Below, piece after piece: positions 24,682 through 32,330 of a stretch of 64,000 nucleotides of DNA. Position 1 is the first letter of the stretch; every line of letters starts with the position of its first letter. Under the pieces are notes generated by a model. The model saw only the letters and a list, made by a program, of their open reading frames with translations. It was not told the DNA's origin and ran no database searches. The stretch lies in contig JAUSJX010000115.1 in assembly GCA_030647435.1 (NCBI GenBank), positions 27,757-91,756 on the forward strand. Reading direction: 5' to 3'. Source of the stretch: Candidatus Rokuibacteriota bacterium. Its GTDB lineage: Bacteria > Methylomirabilota > Methylomirabilia > Rokubacteriales > CSP1-6. A program made the position numbers and the translations under genes.

Positions 24682-25245
24682 ATGTACAGCGGGCTGGCGC
24701 GGAACTGGAAGGCCCTGGCGGCTCGGGGCGTCCTGGCTATCCTCTTCGGGCTCTTCGCGCTGACACGGCCCGGCATCGCGCTGCCCACCCTCGTGTTGGG
24801 GTTCGGCGTGGCCGTGCTCCTGAGCGGCATCCTCGCCATCGTCGCCGGCGTGCGGTCCGAGGAAAACCGGGAGCGCTCCTGGCCGCTCACCACCGAGGGT
24901 GTGATCGCCGTCGCCGTCGGGCTCCTCGCCCTGCTGCGCCCCGACGCGGCCGCCCGCTTATGGCTCTTCGTCGTGAGCGGCTTCGCCTTCGCGAGTGGCA
25001 TCCTCCACATCTTCGCCGCCATACGGCTCCGCCGCGACATCCGGGACGAGCGCGTGCTGGTCGTCAACGGCGCGCTGACGGCGGCCTTCGGCGTGCTGAT
25101 GGTCCTGCTGCCGTGGGCGGGGCTCCTGGCGCTGGGCTGGCTGGTGGGCGCGTACTCGCTCTGCTTCGGAGTGCTGCTGGTCGCCGTGGCCCTGAGACTC
25201 CGGACCCAGTGGCACGCACAGCACCCGAAAACGCACCGCGCCTGA
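24682..25245 (+). CDS. HdeD/DUF308 membrane protein
   Basis: Six-span inner-membrane protein of the HdeD family, linked in enterobacteria to acid resistance. The 187-residue protein has three pairs of hydrophobic hairpins with the internal repeat pattern RGVLAILFGLFAL, GVIAVAVGLLALL and GALTAAFGVLMVL, each followed by a Pro or charged turn. Its role outside enterobacteria is unknown. Confidence 0.85.
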   Translation: MYSGLARNWKALAARGVLAILFGLFALTRPGIALPTLVLGFGVAVLLSGILAIVAGVRSEENRERSWPLTTEGVIAVAVGLLALLRPDAAARLWLFVVSGFAFASGILHIFAAIRLRRDIRDERVLVVNGALTAAFGVLMVLLPWAGLLALGWLVGAYSLCFGVLLVAVALRLRTQWHAQHPKTHRA

Positions 25246-25255
25246 CCCGCAGAAC

Positions 25256-26836
25256 CTAGTTAATTCGCTTCTCGCGGCCCTTCCACTCTTTGTCGCGCAG
25301 GACGAACTTCTGGACCTTGCCGGTCGAGGTCTTCGGTAGGTCCCCGAACTCGATCGCCGCCGGCGCCTTGAAGTGCGCAATGTGCTGCTTGCAGAACTCG
25401 ATGATGTCCTTCTCGGTCGCCTGCTGGCCCGGCTTGAGCGTGACGAAAGCCTTGGGCCGCTCGCCCCACTTCTCGTCCGGCACGGCGACGACGGCGCACT
25501 CCATCACGGCCGGGTGCTTGGCCACGCACTGCTCCACCTCGATGGTCGAGATGTTCTCACCGCCCGAGATGATGATGTCCTTCTTCCGGTCGCGCAGCTC
25601 GATGTAGCCGTCGGGGTGCCAGACCCCGATGTCGCCCGAGTGGAACCAGCCGCCGCGGAAGGCCTCCGCCGTCGCCTCCGGCTGCTCGAAGTAGCCCTTG
25701 GCGCAGTTGTTGCCGACCATGACGACTTCGCCCAGCGTCTCGCCGTCCCGCGGCACGTCGTTCATCTCCTCGTCCACCACGCGGACCAGGTCGAAGATCG
25801 CGTAGCCCTGCCCCTGCCGCGCGGCCAGCGCCGCCTGCTTCTCGGCGGGCAGGCTGTCCCACTCCTTGTGCCAGGCGCAGACCGTGTGCGGGCCGTACGT
25901 CTCGGTCAGGCCGTAGACGTGCACCGGGCGGAAGTTCAGCTCCTTCAACTTGCCCAGGAGCGTCGGCGAGGGCGGCGCGCCGGCGACGGTGACCGTGACC
26001 GGACGCGCGAGTCGGTGGGCCTTGAGGTCGTTGACCACGCCGATCTGGACCGTGGGCGCGCCGCAGTAGTGCGTGATGCCCTCGGACTCGAGCAGCTCCC
26101 AGATGCGCGTGGACTCGACGCGTCTCAAGCAGACGTGCGTTCCCGCGACCGCCGTCACCGCCCACGTGAAGCACCAGCCGTTGCAGTGAAACATGGGGAG
26201 CGTCCAGAGGTACTTCGTCTCGAAGTTCATCCCCGTCTCGACGATCTCGCCCATCGCGTTGACCCAGGCGCCGCGGTGCGAGTACATGACGCCCTTCGGG
26301 CGGCCCGTCGTGCCCGAGGTGTAGTTGATCGAGATCATCTCCTCCTCGTCCTCGAGGACCGGCTCGACGGCGCCGGGCGCGCCCGTGGCGAGAAAGTCCT
26401 CGTAGGGGTCGCCGGCGGCGCCCGTGTCGTCCACGCGGACCACTTTAAGGCCGGAGAGATCGAGGTGCTTGATCACGGGCTCGAACTCGGCGTCCACGAA
26501 CAGGAACTTCGAGCTCGAGTGCTTGAGGATGTAGTCGATCTCGTCGGAGGAGAGCCGGATGTTGATCGCGACCAGGATACCGCCCGCCAGCGGGACCCCA
26601 TAGTGCGCCTCGAGCATGGCCGGAATGTTCGGACAGATGAACGCGACCCTGTCGTGCCTCTTCATGCCGGCCTTGCGGAGCCCGGACGCCAGGCGGTTCA
26701 CGCGCTCCGCGAACTGCCGGTACGTGTAGTGCCGGCTGCCGTGGATGACGGCCGTCTTGTCCGGGAAGACGTAGGCGTTGCGCTCGAGAAAGCTCACGGG
26801 CGTGAGCTCGGTCCGGTACACATCGCGATGCTTCAT
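25256..26836 (-). CDS. Acyl-CoA synthetase (AMP-binding, long/medium-chain ligase type)
   Basis: Activates a carboxylic acid to its CoA ester through an acyl-AMP. The 526-residue protein has the P-loop YTSGTTGRPKGVM (residues 172-184), YGLTETYGPHTVC, the hinge region GYIELRDRKKDIIISGGENIS and the C-terminal catalytic Lys in PKTSTGKVQK. The strong similarity pattern is that of DMSP/medium-chain fatty-acyl-CoA ligases. The acid substrate is undetermined. It is divergent from the LLM/NudC pair. Confidence 0.92.
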   Translation of the reverse strand: MKHRDVYRTELTPVSFLERNAYVFPDKTAVIHGSRHYTYRQFAERVNRLASGLRKAGMKRHDRVAFICPNIPAMLEAHYGVPLAGGILVAINIRLSSDEIDYILKHSSSKFLFVDAEFEPVIKHLDLSGLKVVRVDDTGAAGDPYEDFLATGAPGAVEPVLEDEEEMISINYTSGTTGRPKGVMYSHRGAWVNAMGEIVETGMNFETKYLWTLPMFHCNGWCFTWAVTAVAGTHVCLRRVESTRIWELLESEGITHYCGAPTVQIGVVNDLKAHRLARPVTVTVAGAPPSPTLLGKLKELNFRPVHVYGLTETYGPHTVCAWHKEWDSLPAEKQAALAARQGQGYAIFDLVRVVDEEMNDVPRDGETLGEVVMVGNNCAKGYFEQPEATAEAFRGGWFHSGDIGVWHPDGYIELRDRKKDIIISGGENISTIEVEQCVAKHPAVMECAVVAVPDEKWGERPKAFVTLKPGQQATEKDIIEFCKQHIAHFKAPAAIEFGDLPKTSTGKVQKFVLRDKEWKGREKRIN

Positions 26837-27021
26837 TGCAGAGCCTCCGAATGGGGTTGCGGTCTCCGCCCGCCGCCGTGGCAGGGCGCGCTCTAGCCTA
26901 GTCGAAAGGCGCGGTTTGTCAATCCGTCAGCAGGAAGGGCCCCGGCCTTGCGCGAGGCCTCGTCGTGGGGCAAAATTGGCGGGCCGAGGCGCACGCCTCG
27001 TCTCCCAAGGAGGGAACCTGC

Positions 27022-28101
27022 ATGCGCGTCGGCATGGCCGCCGTCTTCCAGAACCCCGGCAGGGCCCGCAGCGACTTCGACGTCTACCGTGACGACCTCC
27101 GGCTCGCCGATCTCTGCGAGCCGCTCGGCTTCGACTCCATCTGGAGCGTCGAGCACCACTTCACCGACTACACCATGTGCCCCGACGTGCTGCAGTTCCT
27201 GACGTACATGGCAGGGCGAACGACGCGCGTCGCGCTGGGCTCCATGGTGGTGGTGCTGCCGTGGCACGACCCGATGCGCGTCGCGGAACAAATATCGATG
27301 CTCGATAATATATCGGGCGGCCGGATGATCCTGGGGCTGGGGCGCGGCGCGGGCAAGGTCGAGTTCGAAGGTCTGCGCGTGCCCATGGACGAAAGCCGCG
27401 ACCGCTTCGTGGAATACGCGCGGATGCTGCTCGAAGGCCTCGAGAAGGGCTACTGCGAGTTCGACGGGCAGTTCGTCAGCCAGCCGCGCGCCGACATCCG
27501 TCCCGCGCCCTTCAAGAGCTTCCGCGGCCGGACCTACGCCGCGGCCGTGTCGCCCGAGTCGGTGAAGATCATGGCGGAATTGGGCGTGGGCATCCTCATC
27601 ATCCCGCAGAAGCCGTGGCCCGAGGTCGCCAAGGAGCTCGTCGAGTACCACGCGCTCTACCGGCAGATCAACGGCGTCGAGCCGCCGGCGCCGATCTCGG
27701 CGGGGTGGACCTTCTGCGATCCCGATCCGGCGCGCGCGCGCGAAGAGGCCCGCCGATGGATCGGCGGCTACTTCCGCACCGTGCTCGACCACTACCAGTT
27801 CGGCGGCGACCACATGGCGAAGACCAAGGGCTACGAGTACTACGCCAAGATGGCCGACAAGATCCATACGTACGGCGACGAGAAGGTCATAGACTTCTTC
27901 GTGGACCTCCAGGTGTGGGGCACGCCCGAGCAGTGTTACGAGAAGATCCTCGATATCCGCCGCCGCGTCGGCAACGACCACTACGTCGGCGTCTTCTCCT
28001 ACGCGGGCATGCCGGCCGCCGAGGCCGAGCGCAACATGCGCCTGTTCGCGAAGGAAGTCATGCCCGCTCTGCAGCGCCTCGAGCAAGGGGCCTCCCGGTG
28101 A
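27022..28101 (+). CDS. LLM-class flavin-dependent oxidoreductase
   Basis: Luciferase-like TIM-barrel enzyme of 359 residues. Motifs: MRVGMAAVFQNPGR at the start, DSIWSVEHHFTDY (His pair near the flavin), GSMVVVLPWHDPMRVAEQ and ISGGRMILGLGRGAGKVE. The ATG at 27022 follows an AAGGAGG ribosome site (27007-27013); the earlier in-frame start lacks one. The stop overlaps the NudC start as GTGA. Confidence 0.88.
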   Translation: MRVGMAAVFQNPGRARSDFDVYRDDLRLADLCEPLGFDSIWSVEHHFTDYTMCPDVLQFLTYMAGRTTRVALGSMVVVLPWHDPMRVAEQISMLDNISGGRMILGLGRGAGKVEFEGLRVPMDESRDRFVEYARMLLEGLEKGYCEFDGQFVSQPRADIRPAPFKSFRGRTYAAAVSPESVKIMAELGVGILIIPQKPWPEVAKELVEYHALYRQINGVEPPAPISAGWTFCDPDPARAREEARRWIGGYFRTVLDHYQFGGDHMAKTKGYEYYAKMADKIHTYGDEKVIDFFVDLQVWGTPEQCYEKILDIRRRVGNDHYVGVFSYAGMPAAEAERNMRLFAKEVMPALQRLEQGASR

Positions 28102-28970
28102 CGACACCGCTGTCCGTCTACCTGCCCTTCAACCGCGAGGTGCTGGGCGCCGACTTCGAGCCCGCCAAGCGCGGCGGCGGCCCGCCCGAGGGGCGCGGGC
28201 TCTGGCTGCTCGTCCAGGACCAGCAGCTGGTCGTCGTGCCCGCCGGCGACGCGCTCCGCCTGCCCGAGGGCGCCCTGCCGGCCGGGCTCGAATCGGCGGT
28301 CAAGGAGCCGTTCTGGCTCGGCACGCTGCGGGGCGCGCCCTGCTTCACCGCCGAGCTCCCGAAGGACGCCGCCCTTCCGGAGGGCTTGAAGCGCGAGACG
28401 CTCGTCCCCATGCGCGGCACGAAGCTGCCGGACGACCTCCTATCCCTGGGCGGCATGGCCATGCAGGCGCTGTGGTGGCAGAGCACGAGCGGCTTCTGCC
28501 CCCGCTGCGGCGAGCCGACCACGCGCATCGAGGGGGAATGGGGCAAGCGCTGCCCGCGCTGCCACTACGAGCACTACCCGCACCTGCACCCGGCGGTCAT
28601 CATCATGGTGCGCGACGGGGGCCGCGTGCTGCTCGCGCGCAAGGCCGAATGGGCGCCCGGCCGCTACGCGCTGGTCGCGGGCTTCGTGGACAACGGCGAG
28701 TCCCTCGAGGGCTGCGTGGCGCGCGAAGTCAAAGAAGAGGTCGGCGTGGACGTGAAGGACATCCACTACGTCGGCAGCCAGAACTGGCCCTTCCCGAGCC
28801 AGATCATGCTGGGCTTCGTCGCGACGTACGCCGGCGGCGAGATCCGCGTGGACCACTCGGAGCTGGAAGACGCGCGCTGGTTCCCCGGCGACGCTCTGCC
28901 CCACCGTCCCTCCCGCCACAGCATCGCGGGCTTCATCATGGAACACTACGCCAACCCCGCGGCGCCATGA
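28098..28970 (+). CDS. nudC: NADH pyrophosphatase NudC
   Basis: Nudix hydrolase that cleaves NADH and removes NAD caps from RNA in characterised cases. The 290-residue protein has the zinc ribbon CPRCGEP..CPRCH (four Cys), the Nudix box GFVDNGESLEGCVAREVKEE(VGV) and the NudC-specific SQNWPFPSQIMLGF, where the usual SQPWPFP has Asn for Pro. The GTG start overlaps the LLM stop, so it is translationally coupled to that gene. A strong hairpin follows the stop. Confidence 0.93.
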   Translation: MTTPLSVYLPFNREVLGADFEPAKRGGGPPEGRGLWLLVQDQQLVVVPAGDALRLPEGALPAGLESAVKEPFWLGTLRGAPCFTAELPKDAALPEGLKRETLVPMRGTKLPDDLLSLGGMAMQALWWQSTSGFCPRCGEPTTRIEGEWGKRCPRCHYEHYPHLHPAVIIMVRDGGRVLLARKAEWAPGRYALVAGFVDNGESLEGCVAREVKEEVGVDVKDIHYVGSQNWPFPSQIMLGFVATYAGGEIRVDHSELEDARWFPGDALPHRPSRHSIAGFIMEHYANPAAP

Positions 28971-28979
28971 TCCCCAGCC

Positions 28980-29019
28980 CCCTCACCCTACCCTCTCCCC
29001 CGATGGGGGAGAGGGATTT
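28980..29019 (+). terminator. Strong hairpin plus T-stretch after nudC; same family as the 10.2-kb repeat
   Basis: CCCTCTCCCCC (28991-29001) pairs perfectly with GGGGGAGAGGG (29005-29015) around GAT, followed by ATTTTC. The left flank CCCCCTCACCCTA makes it a half-copy of the CCCTCACCC/CCCTCTCCC repeat at 10165. It can act as an intrinsic terminator of the LLM-nudC transcript. Confidence 0.7.
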
Positions 29020-29062
29020 TCGGACTCTGTGACCCTCTCTCCCCTCTAAGGAGGACACTCAA

Positions 29063-29410
29063 GTGAGCATCCAGCGGCTACAGCCCGGCAAGCGCCTGAG
29101 CGCCGCCGTCGTCCACGGCGACACCATCTACATCGCCGGCCAGATTGCCGGTGACGCCGCGACGGACGTCAAGGGCCAGATCCAGCAGATCCTCAAGAAG
29201 TTCGACGACCTCCTGGCCGCGGCGGGCAGCAGTAAGTCCAAGCTGCTCTCGGCCACCATCTGGCTCGCCGACATGCGTTACTTCGACGACATGAACAGCG
29301 TGTGGGACGCCTGGATGGACCCGGCGAACCCGCCCGCGCGCGCGACGGTCGAAGCGAGGCTGGCCGCGCCGAAGTACTTCGTCGAGATCGCGGGCGTCGC
29401 CGCGAAGTAA
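29063..29410 (+). CDS. ridA: RidA/YjgF family protein
   Basis: Small trimeric protein; RidA members hydrolyse reactive enamine/imine intermediates. The 115-residue protein has VVHGDTIYIAGQIAGDA, SATIWLADMRYFDDMNSVWDAW and the signature end NPPARATVEARLAAPKYFVEI, where the Arg of PPARATVE is the family's substrate-binding residue. GTG start after AAGGAGG (29048-29054). Its 3' end is repeated in decayed form at 30435-30510 and, for the last 11 codons, at 34677-34709. Confidence 0.92.
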   Translation: MSIQRLQPGKRLSAAVVHGDTIYIAGQIAGDAATDVKGQIQQILKKFDDLLAAAGSSKSKLLSATIWLADMRYFDDMNSVWDAWMDPANPPARATVEARLAAPKYFVEIAGVAAK

Positions 29411-29415
29411 CAGCA

Positions 29416-29509
29416 GGGTCAGGTCTTGAATTCACGCATCCGCGGCCCAGTCCTGTCGCGGTCGGCCAGCCATCCCCGAAGGCTGATGCCGTATTTCAAG
29501 ACCTGACCC
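29416..29509. repeat. Inverted-repeat element with GGGTCAGGTCTTGAA ends
   Basis: Perfect 15-bp arms, GGGTCAGGTCTTGAA (29416-29430) and its reverse complement (29495-29509), enclose 64 bases. The right-arm sequence recurs at 30258-30270 at the end of vapC, and a variant of the left arm at 59463-59478. Similar sequences are often found next to REP-associated tyrosine transposases, but no transposase is present here. Confidence 0.6.
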
Positions 29510-29519
29510 CCAGGTGGAC

Positions 29520-29562
29520 CGATAGCATGTTGCGATATCGCTGCTAGCATGAGACGCTATCG
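29520..29562 (+). promoter_or_regulatory. Nested palindromes, likely operator of the vapBC pair
   Basis: Just before the vapB ATG lie CGATAGC (29520-29526) and its complement GCTATCG (29556-29562), a central perfect palindrome GCGATATCGC (29532-29541), and a direct repeat TAGCATG (29523-29529 and 29545-29551). Ribbon-helix-helix antitoxins usually repress their own promoter through such repeats; that it does so here is inference. Confidence 0.5.
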
Positions 29563-29567
29563 ACACT

Positions 29568-29795
29568 ATGGCGACGATCATCATCCGGAATCTCGATGAC
29601 GAGGTGGCCGAGCGGCTGCGGCTGCAGGCCCGCCTTCGCGGCGTATCGGTCGAGCAGGAGGCGCGGCGAGTCCTCGCCGACGGCACGCGGGTGAGCCGGG
29701 CGGAGATTGCCGCGCGGGCTGCGGCCATTCGCGCCCGCCAACGCCCCCACCGCTCCAGCGGAGTGGATTCGATCCGGGAAGACCGGGCGCGATGA
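29568..29795 (+). CDS. VapB/FitA-type ribbon-helix-helix antitoxin
   Basis: DNA-binding antitoxin that neutralises the adjacent PIN toxin and autoregulates the operon. The 75-residue protein opens MATIIIRNLDDEVAERLRL, a classic RHH strand-helix, continues with RGVSVEQEARRVL, and ends in a basic toxin-binding tail. The stop overlaps the vapC start (ATGA). The pair sits in a 0.7-kb cassette between two copies of a short repeat, as if inserted. Confidence 0.87.
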   Translation: MATIIIRNLDDEVAERLRLQARLRGVSVEQEARRVLADGTRVSRAEIAARAAAIRARQRPHRSSGVDSIREDRAR

Positions 29796-30268
29796 CGCCA
29801 CGCCGGGCCGCGAGAGCGCCCGCCCGACGCGTGCGCGAGCGCGGCTCGCGATACACTTCGGCGATCTCGGAGCCCATCGTCGTCGACGCCTCGATCGCGT
29901 TTCTGTGGTTCGCCAACGAGCCGGACAGGTCCGGAGCCGACAAGCTGCTCGAAAGCGACTCTACCCTGCTCGCTCCCGACCTGATGGCCGTCGAGGCGAC
30001 CAACGCCTGGTGGAAGAAGCTCCGTCGTCATGAGATGGAGCGGGCGGACGTCGAGCAGGCCATCACGAATTTGCTTGCCCTGGGAATCGCCTGGACGCCT
30101 TCGGCGATGCTCCTTCCGTCTGCCGCTCGACTGGCCGTCGAGCTCGGGCATCCGGTCTATGACTGCCTCTACCTCGCGCTCGCTGTGTCGCACGCCGCCC
30201 CTATCGCGACTGCCGACAAGCGACTTCAGCAGGCGGCGGGGCGAATCGGCGTCCGGGTCAAGACCTGA
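29792..30268 (+). CDS. VapC-type PIN-domain toxin ribonuclease
   Basis: Metal-dependent RNase that blocks translation when free of antitoxin. PIN acidic residues are Asp32 (VVDASIA), Glu68 (VEATNAWW), Asp124 (YDCLYLAL) and Asp142 (TADKRL). The first 28 residues are an Arg-rich extension before the usual PIN start; the ATG overlapping vapB was kept, but a GTG at codon 14 is possible. The last three codons (VKT) and stop lie inside a copy of the TCAAGACCTGACC repeat. Confidence 0.88.
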   Translation: MTPRRAARAPARRVRERGSRYTSAISEPIVVDASIAFLWFANEPDRSGADKLLESDSTLLAPDLMAVEATNAWWKKLRRHEMERADVEQAITNLLALGIAWTPSAMLLPSAARLAVELGHPVYDCLYLALAVSHAAPIATADKRLQQAAGRIGVRVKT

Positions 30269-30270
30269 CC
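30258..30270. repeat. Copy of the TCAAGACCTGACC repeat arm
   Basis: Matches the right arm at 29497-29509. It provides the TGA stop of vapC on the plus strand and the TGA stop of the TAXI remnant on the minus strand. Confidence 0.6.
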
Positions 30271-30440
30271 TCGGGGCCACCTCGGGCCGCAAAGTAGCGC
30301 GCGGCGCCCTCGTGGAAAGGGCCACCCGGTTCGAGGTGCGCTCGACCCGGATCGAAGCTCGCGGGCGCCGGATGGATGGCGCGCAGGCGCTCGGGGTCGT
30401 CACAGATGGCTGCGGTGATGGCGAAGACGACCTCCGCCCG
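30258..30440 (-). pseudogene. C-terminal remnant of a TAXI-family TRAP transporter solute receptor
   Basis: On the minus strand about 60 codons read VVFAITAAICDDPERLRAI, then HPAPASF and PFHEGAARYFAARG, the pattern of the last residues of TAXI solute-binding receptors (a VYALTK-like helix and a PlHpGA.rYY end). No upstream part exists: at about 30440 the frame runs into the antisense of a ridA tail. It is therefore a truncated leftover, not a gene. Confidence 0.55.
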
Positions 30441-30510
30441 CGCGACGGTCGAAGCGAGGCTGGCCGCGCCGAAGTCCTTCGTCGAGATCGCCGGGATCGC
30501 CGCGAAGTAA
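30435..30510 (+). pseudogene. Decayed duplicate of the ridA 3' end
   Basis: Matches 29335-29410 of ridA with only a few substitutions, preserving the frame ARATVEARLAAPKSFVEI and the TAA stop. Only the last 25 codons are present, joined head-on to the TAXI remnant. Divergence of about 5 percent shows that it is not a recent exact duplication. Confidence 0.8.
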
Positions 30511-30543
30511 ACGAGGTAGGCCAGCCGAGCCGGAGTCAATCCG

Positions 30544-31497
30544 TCAGCGCCCGACCTTCGGCCGGACATCGGCCGCGAAGCGCTCGAGGACGTCGAGCAT
30601 TTCGGGCACAGTGGGCACCGAGAAGTCGAGGACGAAGTGCTCGACCCCGGCTAGGACGTAGGCCGACAGATCCTCGGCGATCTGGGCCGGCGAGCCGGTC
30701 AGCGGCACGCGGTCCTTCGGGGCCGCGGGGTCGAGCTTCACGGGTCCCTTGAAGGTGATGGTGATCTCGCGCGGGTCGCGCTTGGCGGCGACCGCGAGAT
30801 CCCGAAGGTGGCGCACGGCGGCCGCCATCTCCGGCGGGTAAAGCGCGACCGGCGGGCGGAGCCCCAGCGGGTGCCAGCCGTCGCCGATGGCCACGACGCG
30901 CCTGAGCGCGGCCTCGCTGTGGCCGCCGATCCAGATGGGAATGTGCGGGCGCTGCGCCGGGTGCGGCCGGACTCCGCCGGCCTCGGCGATGCGCCAGAAT
31001 CGTCCCTCGAAGGCGACGCGCGGCTTGGTCCAGATCTCCTTCATGATCCGCAGGCTCTCGACGGTGCGCGCCGCGCGCTCCGCGAACGGCACGCCCACGG
31101 CCTCGAACTCCTCCCGCCACCAACCGATGCCGGCCCCAAGGATCACGCGCCCGCCCGAGAGGTAGTCCGCCGTCGCCAACGCCCGGGCCGTGAACACCGG
31201 GTTCCGGTACGGGATGATCAGCACGCTCGTGCCGACGTGGATGCGTTGGGTGATGGTGGCGAGCCACGTCACCGCCGTGAGCGCCTCGAGCCACGGCTCG
31301 TCGGGCCCCAGCGGGAAGGCGCCTGTCGGCGAGTACGGATAGCCCGACGTGCTCGCGACGGGAATCAGCATCCGGTCGCTGACGAAGATCGAATCGTAGC
31401 CGAGCGCGTCGGCGCGCCGGGCCAGCGTGCCCAGGCCCTCGCGATCCGCCAGCGCGCCGCGACCCTGGACCGAGAAACCGAAGCGTATCGTCGTCAT
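30544..31497 (-). CDS. LLM-class F420/flavin-dependent oxidoreductase, ABC-transporter-linked
   Basis: TIM-barrel oxidoreductase of 317 residues. Motifs: IRFGFSVQGRGALAD, YDSIFVSDRMLIPV, GTSVLIIPYRNPVFTARAL and LSGGRVILGAGIGWWREEFE, followed by PIWIGGHSEAALRRV. The ATG at 31497 overlaps the upstream permease stop by ATGA, so the enzyme is the last gene of the ABC importer operon. It probably acts on the imported compound (inference). Confidence 0.9.
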   Translation of the reverse strand: MTTIRFGFSVQGRGALADREGLGTLARRADALGYDSIFVSDRMLIPVASTSGYPYSPTGAFPLGPDEPWLEALTAVTWLATITQRIHVGTSVLIIPYRNPVFTARALATADYLSGGRVILGAGIGWWREEFEAVGVPFAERAARTVESLRIMKEIWTKPRVAFEGRFWRIAEAGGVRPHPAQRPHIPIWIGGHSEAALRRVVAIGDGWHPLGLRPPVALYPPEMAAAVRHLRDLAVAAKRDPREITITFKGPVKLDPAAPKDRVPLTGSPAQIAEDLSAYVLAGVEHFVLDFSVPTVPEMLDVLERFAADVRPKVGR

Positions 31498-32330
31498 CCT
31501 TTGAGTCCTCCCGTTCCCCAACCCGCCACCAGATGGCGCTGCACCGCCATGAAGAAGGCAAGCGCGGGGATGGTGATCAGCATGCCGGCCGCCATGACGA
31601 GCCCCCAGTCCACGACGGCGGCGGAGAAGAGGTCCTGGACGCCGACGGGCAGCGTCTTTAGCTCGTCGGACACGATCAGGATTCGCGTGAAGATGTAGTC
31701 GTTCCAGGCCAACGTGAAGGTGAAGATCGACGTCGCGATGAGCCCCGGCAGCGCCAGGGGGGCGACGATGTAGATGAGCGCGCGCGGCCGCCCGGCGCCG
31801 TCCACCTGCGCCGCCTCCTCCAGCTCGATCGGGATGGACTGGAAGAAGGCGCGGAGCAGCCACAGCGAGAATGGCAGGCAGAAGGAGGAGTAGGAGAGCA
31901 CCAGCGCGGTATGCGTGTCCACGATCCCGAGCCGGCGCGCGAGAATGTAGATCGGCACCACGATCATGATCGGCGCGAACATGTAGGTGCAGAGGATCAG
32001 GCGGGCGATGCTCTCGCGCCCCGGGAAAGGAAAGCGCGTGAGGCTGTAGGCGCCGGCGGCGCCCACCGCCATCGTGAGCAGCACGGTCAGGCCGGACACG
32101 ACCATGCTGTTGAGGAAGTACGTGACGAAGGCCGTCTGGGTCAGCAGCCGGGCGAAGTTCTCGAGCGTGGGCGCCGCAGGGATGAGTGTCGGCGGGGTCG
32201 CGAGAACTTCCCGCGGCGGCTTGAGCGAGGTCGAGAGCATCCAGAGCAGCGGCAGGATAGCCTGGGCGCAGAGCCCCAGGGCACCGAGGTAGAGACATAC
32301 CGGGCCGAGGCGGGCGCCGACCTGCCTCAC
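31494..32330 (-). CDS. ABC transporter permease, carbohydrate type (MalG-like)
   Basis: Inner-membrane subunit of a CUT1-type importer. The 278-residue protein has six spans and the cytoplasmic EAA loop ELEEAAQVDGAGRPRALIYI, which docks with an ATPase. It overlaps the partner permease and the LLM gene by four bases each. No ATPase gene is present in this operon, so a shared MsmK/UgpC-type ATPase encoded elsewhere must be used if the system is active. Confidence 0.92.
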   Translation of the reverse strand: MRQVGARLGPVCLYLGALGLCAQAILPLLWMLSTSLKPPREVLATPPTLIPAAPTLENFARLLTQTAFVTYFLNSMVVSGLTVLLTMAVGAAGAYSLTRFPFPGRESIARLILCTYMFAPIMIVVPIYILARRLGIVDTHTALVLSYSSFCLPFSLWLLRAFFQSIPIELEEAAQVDGAGRPRALIYIVAPLALPGLIATSIFTFTLAWNDYIFTRILIVSDELKTLPVGVQDLFSAAVVDWGLVMAAGMLITIPALAFFMAVQRHLVAGWGTGGLKG

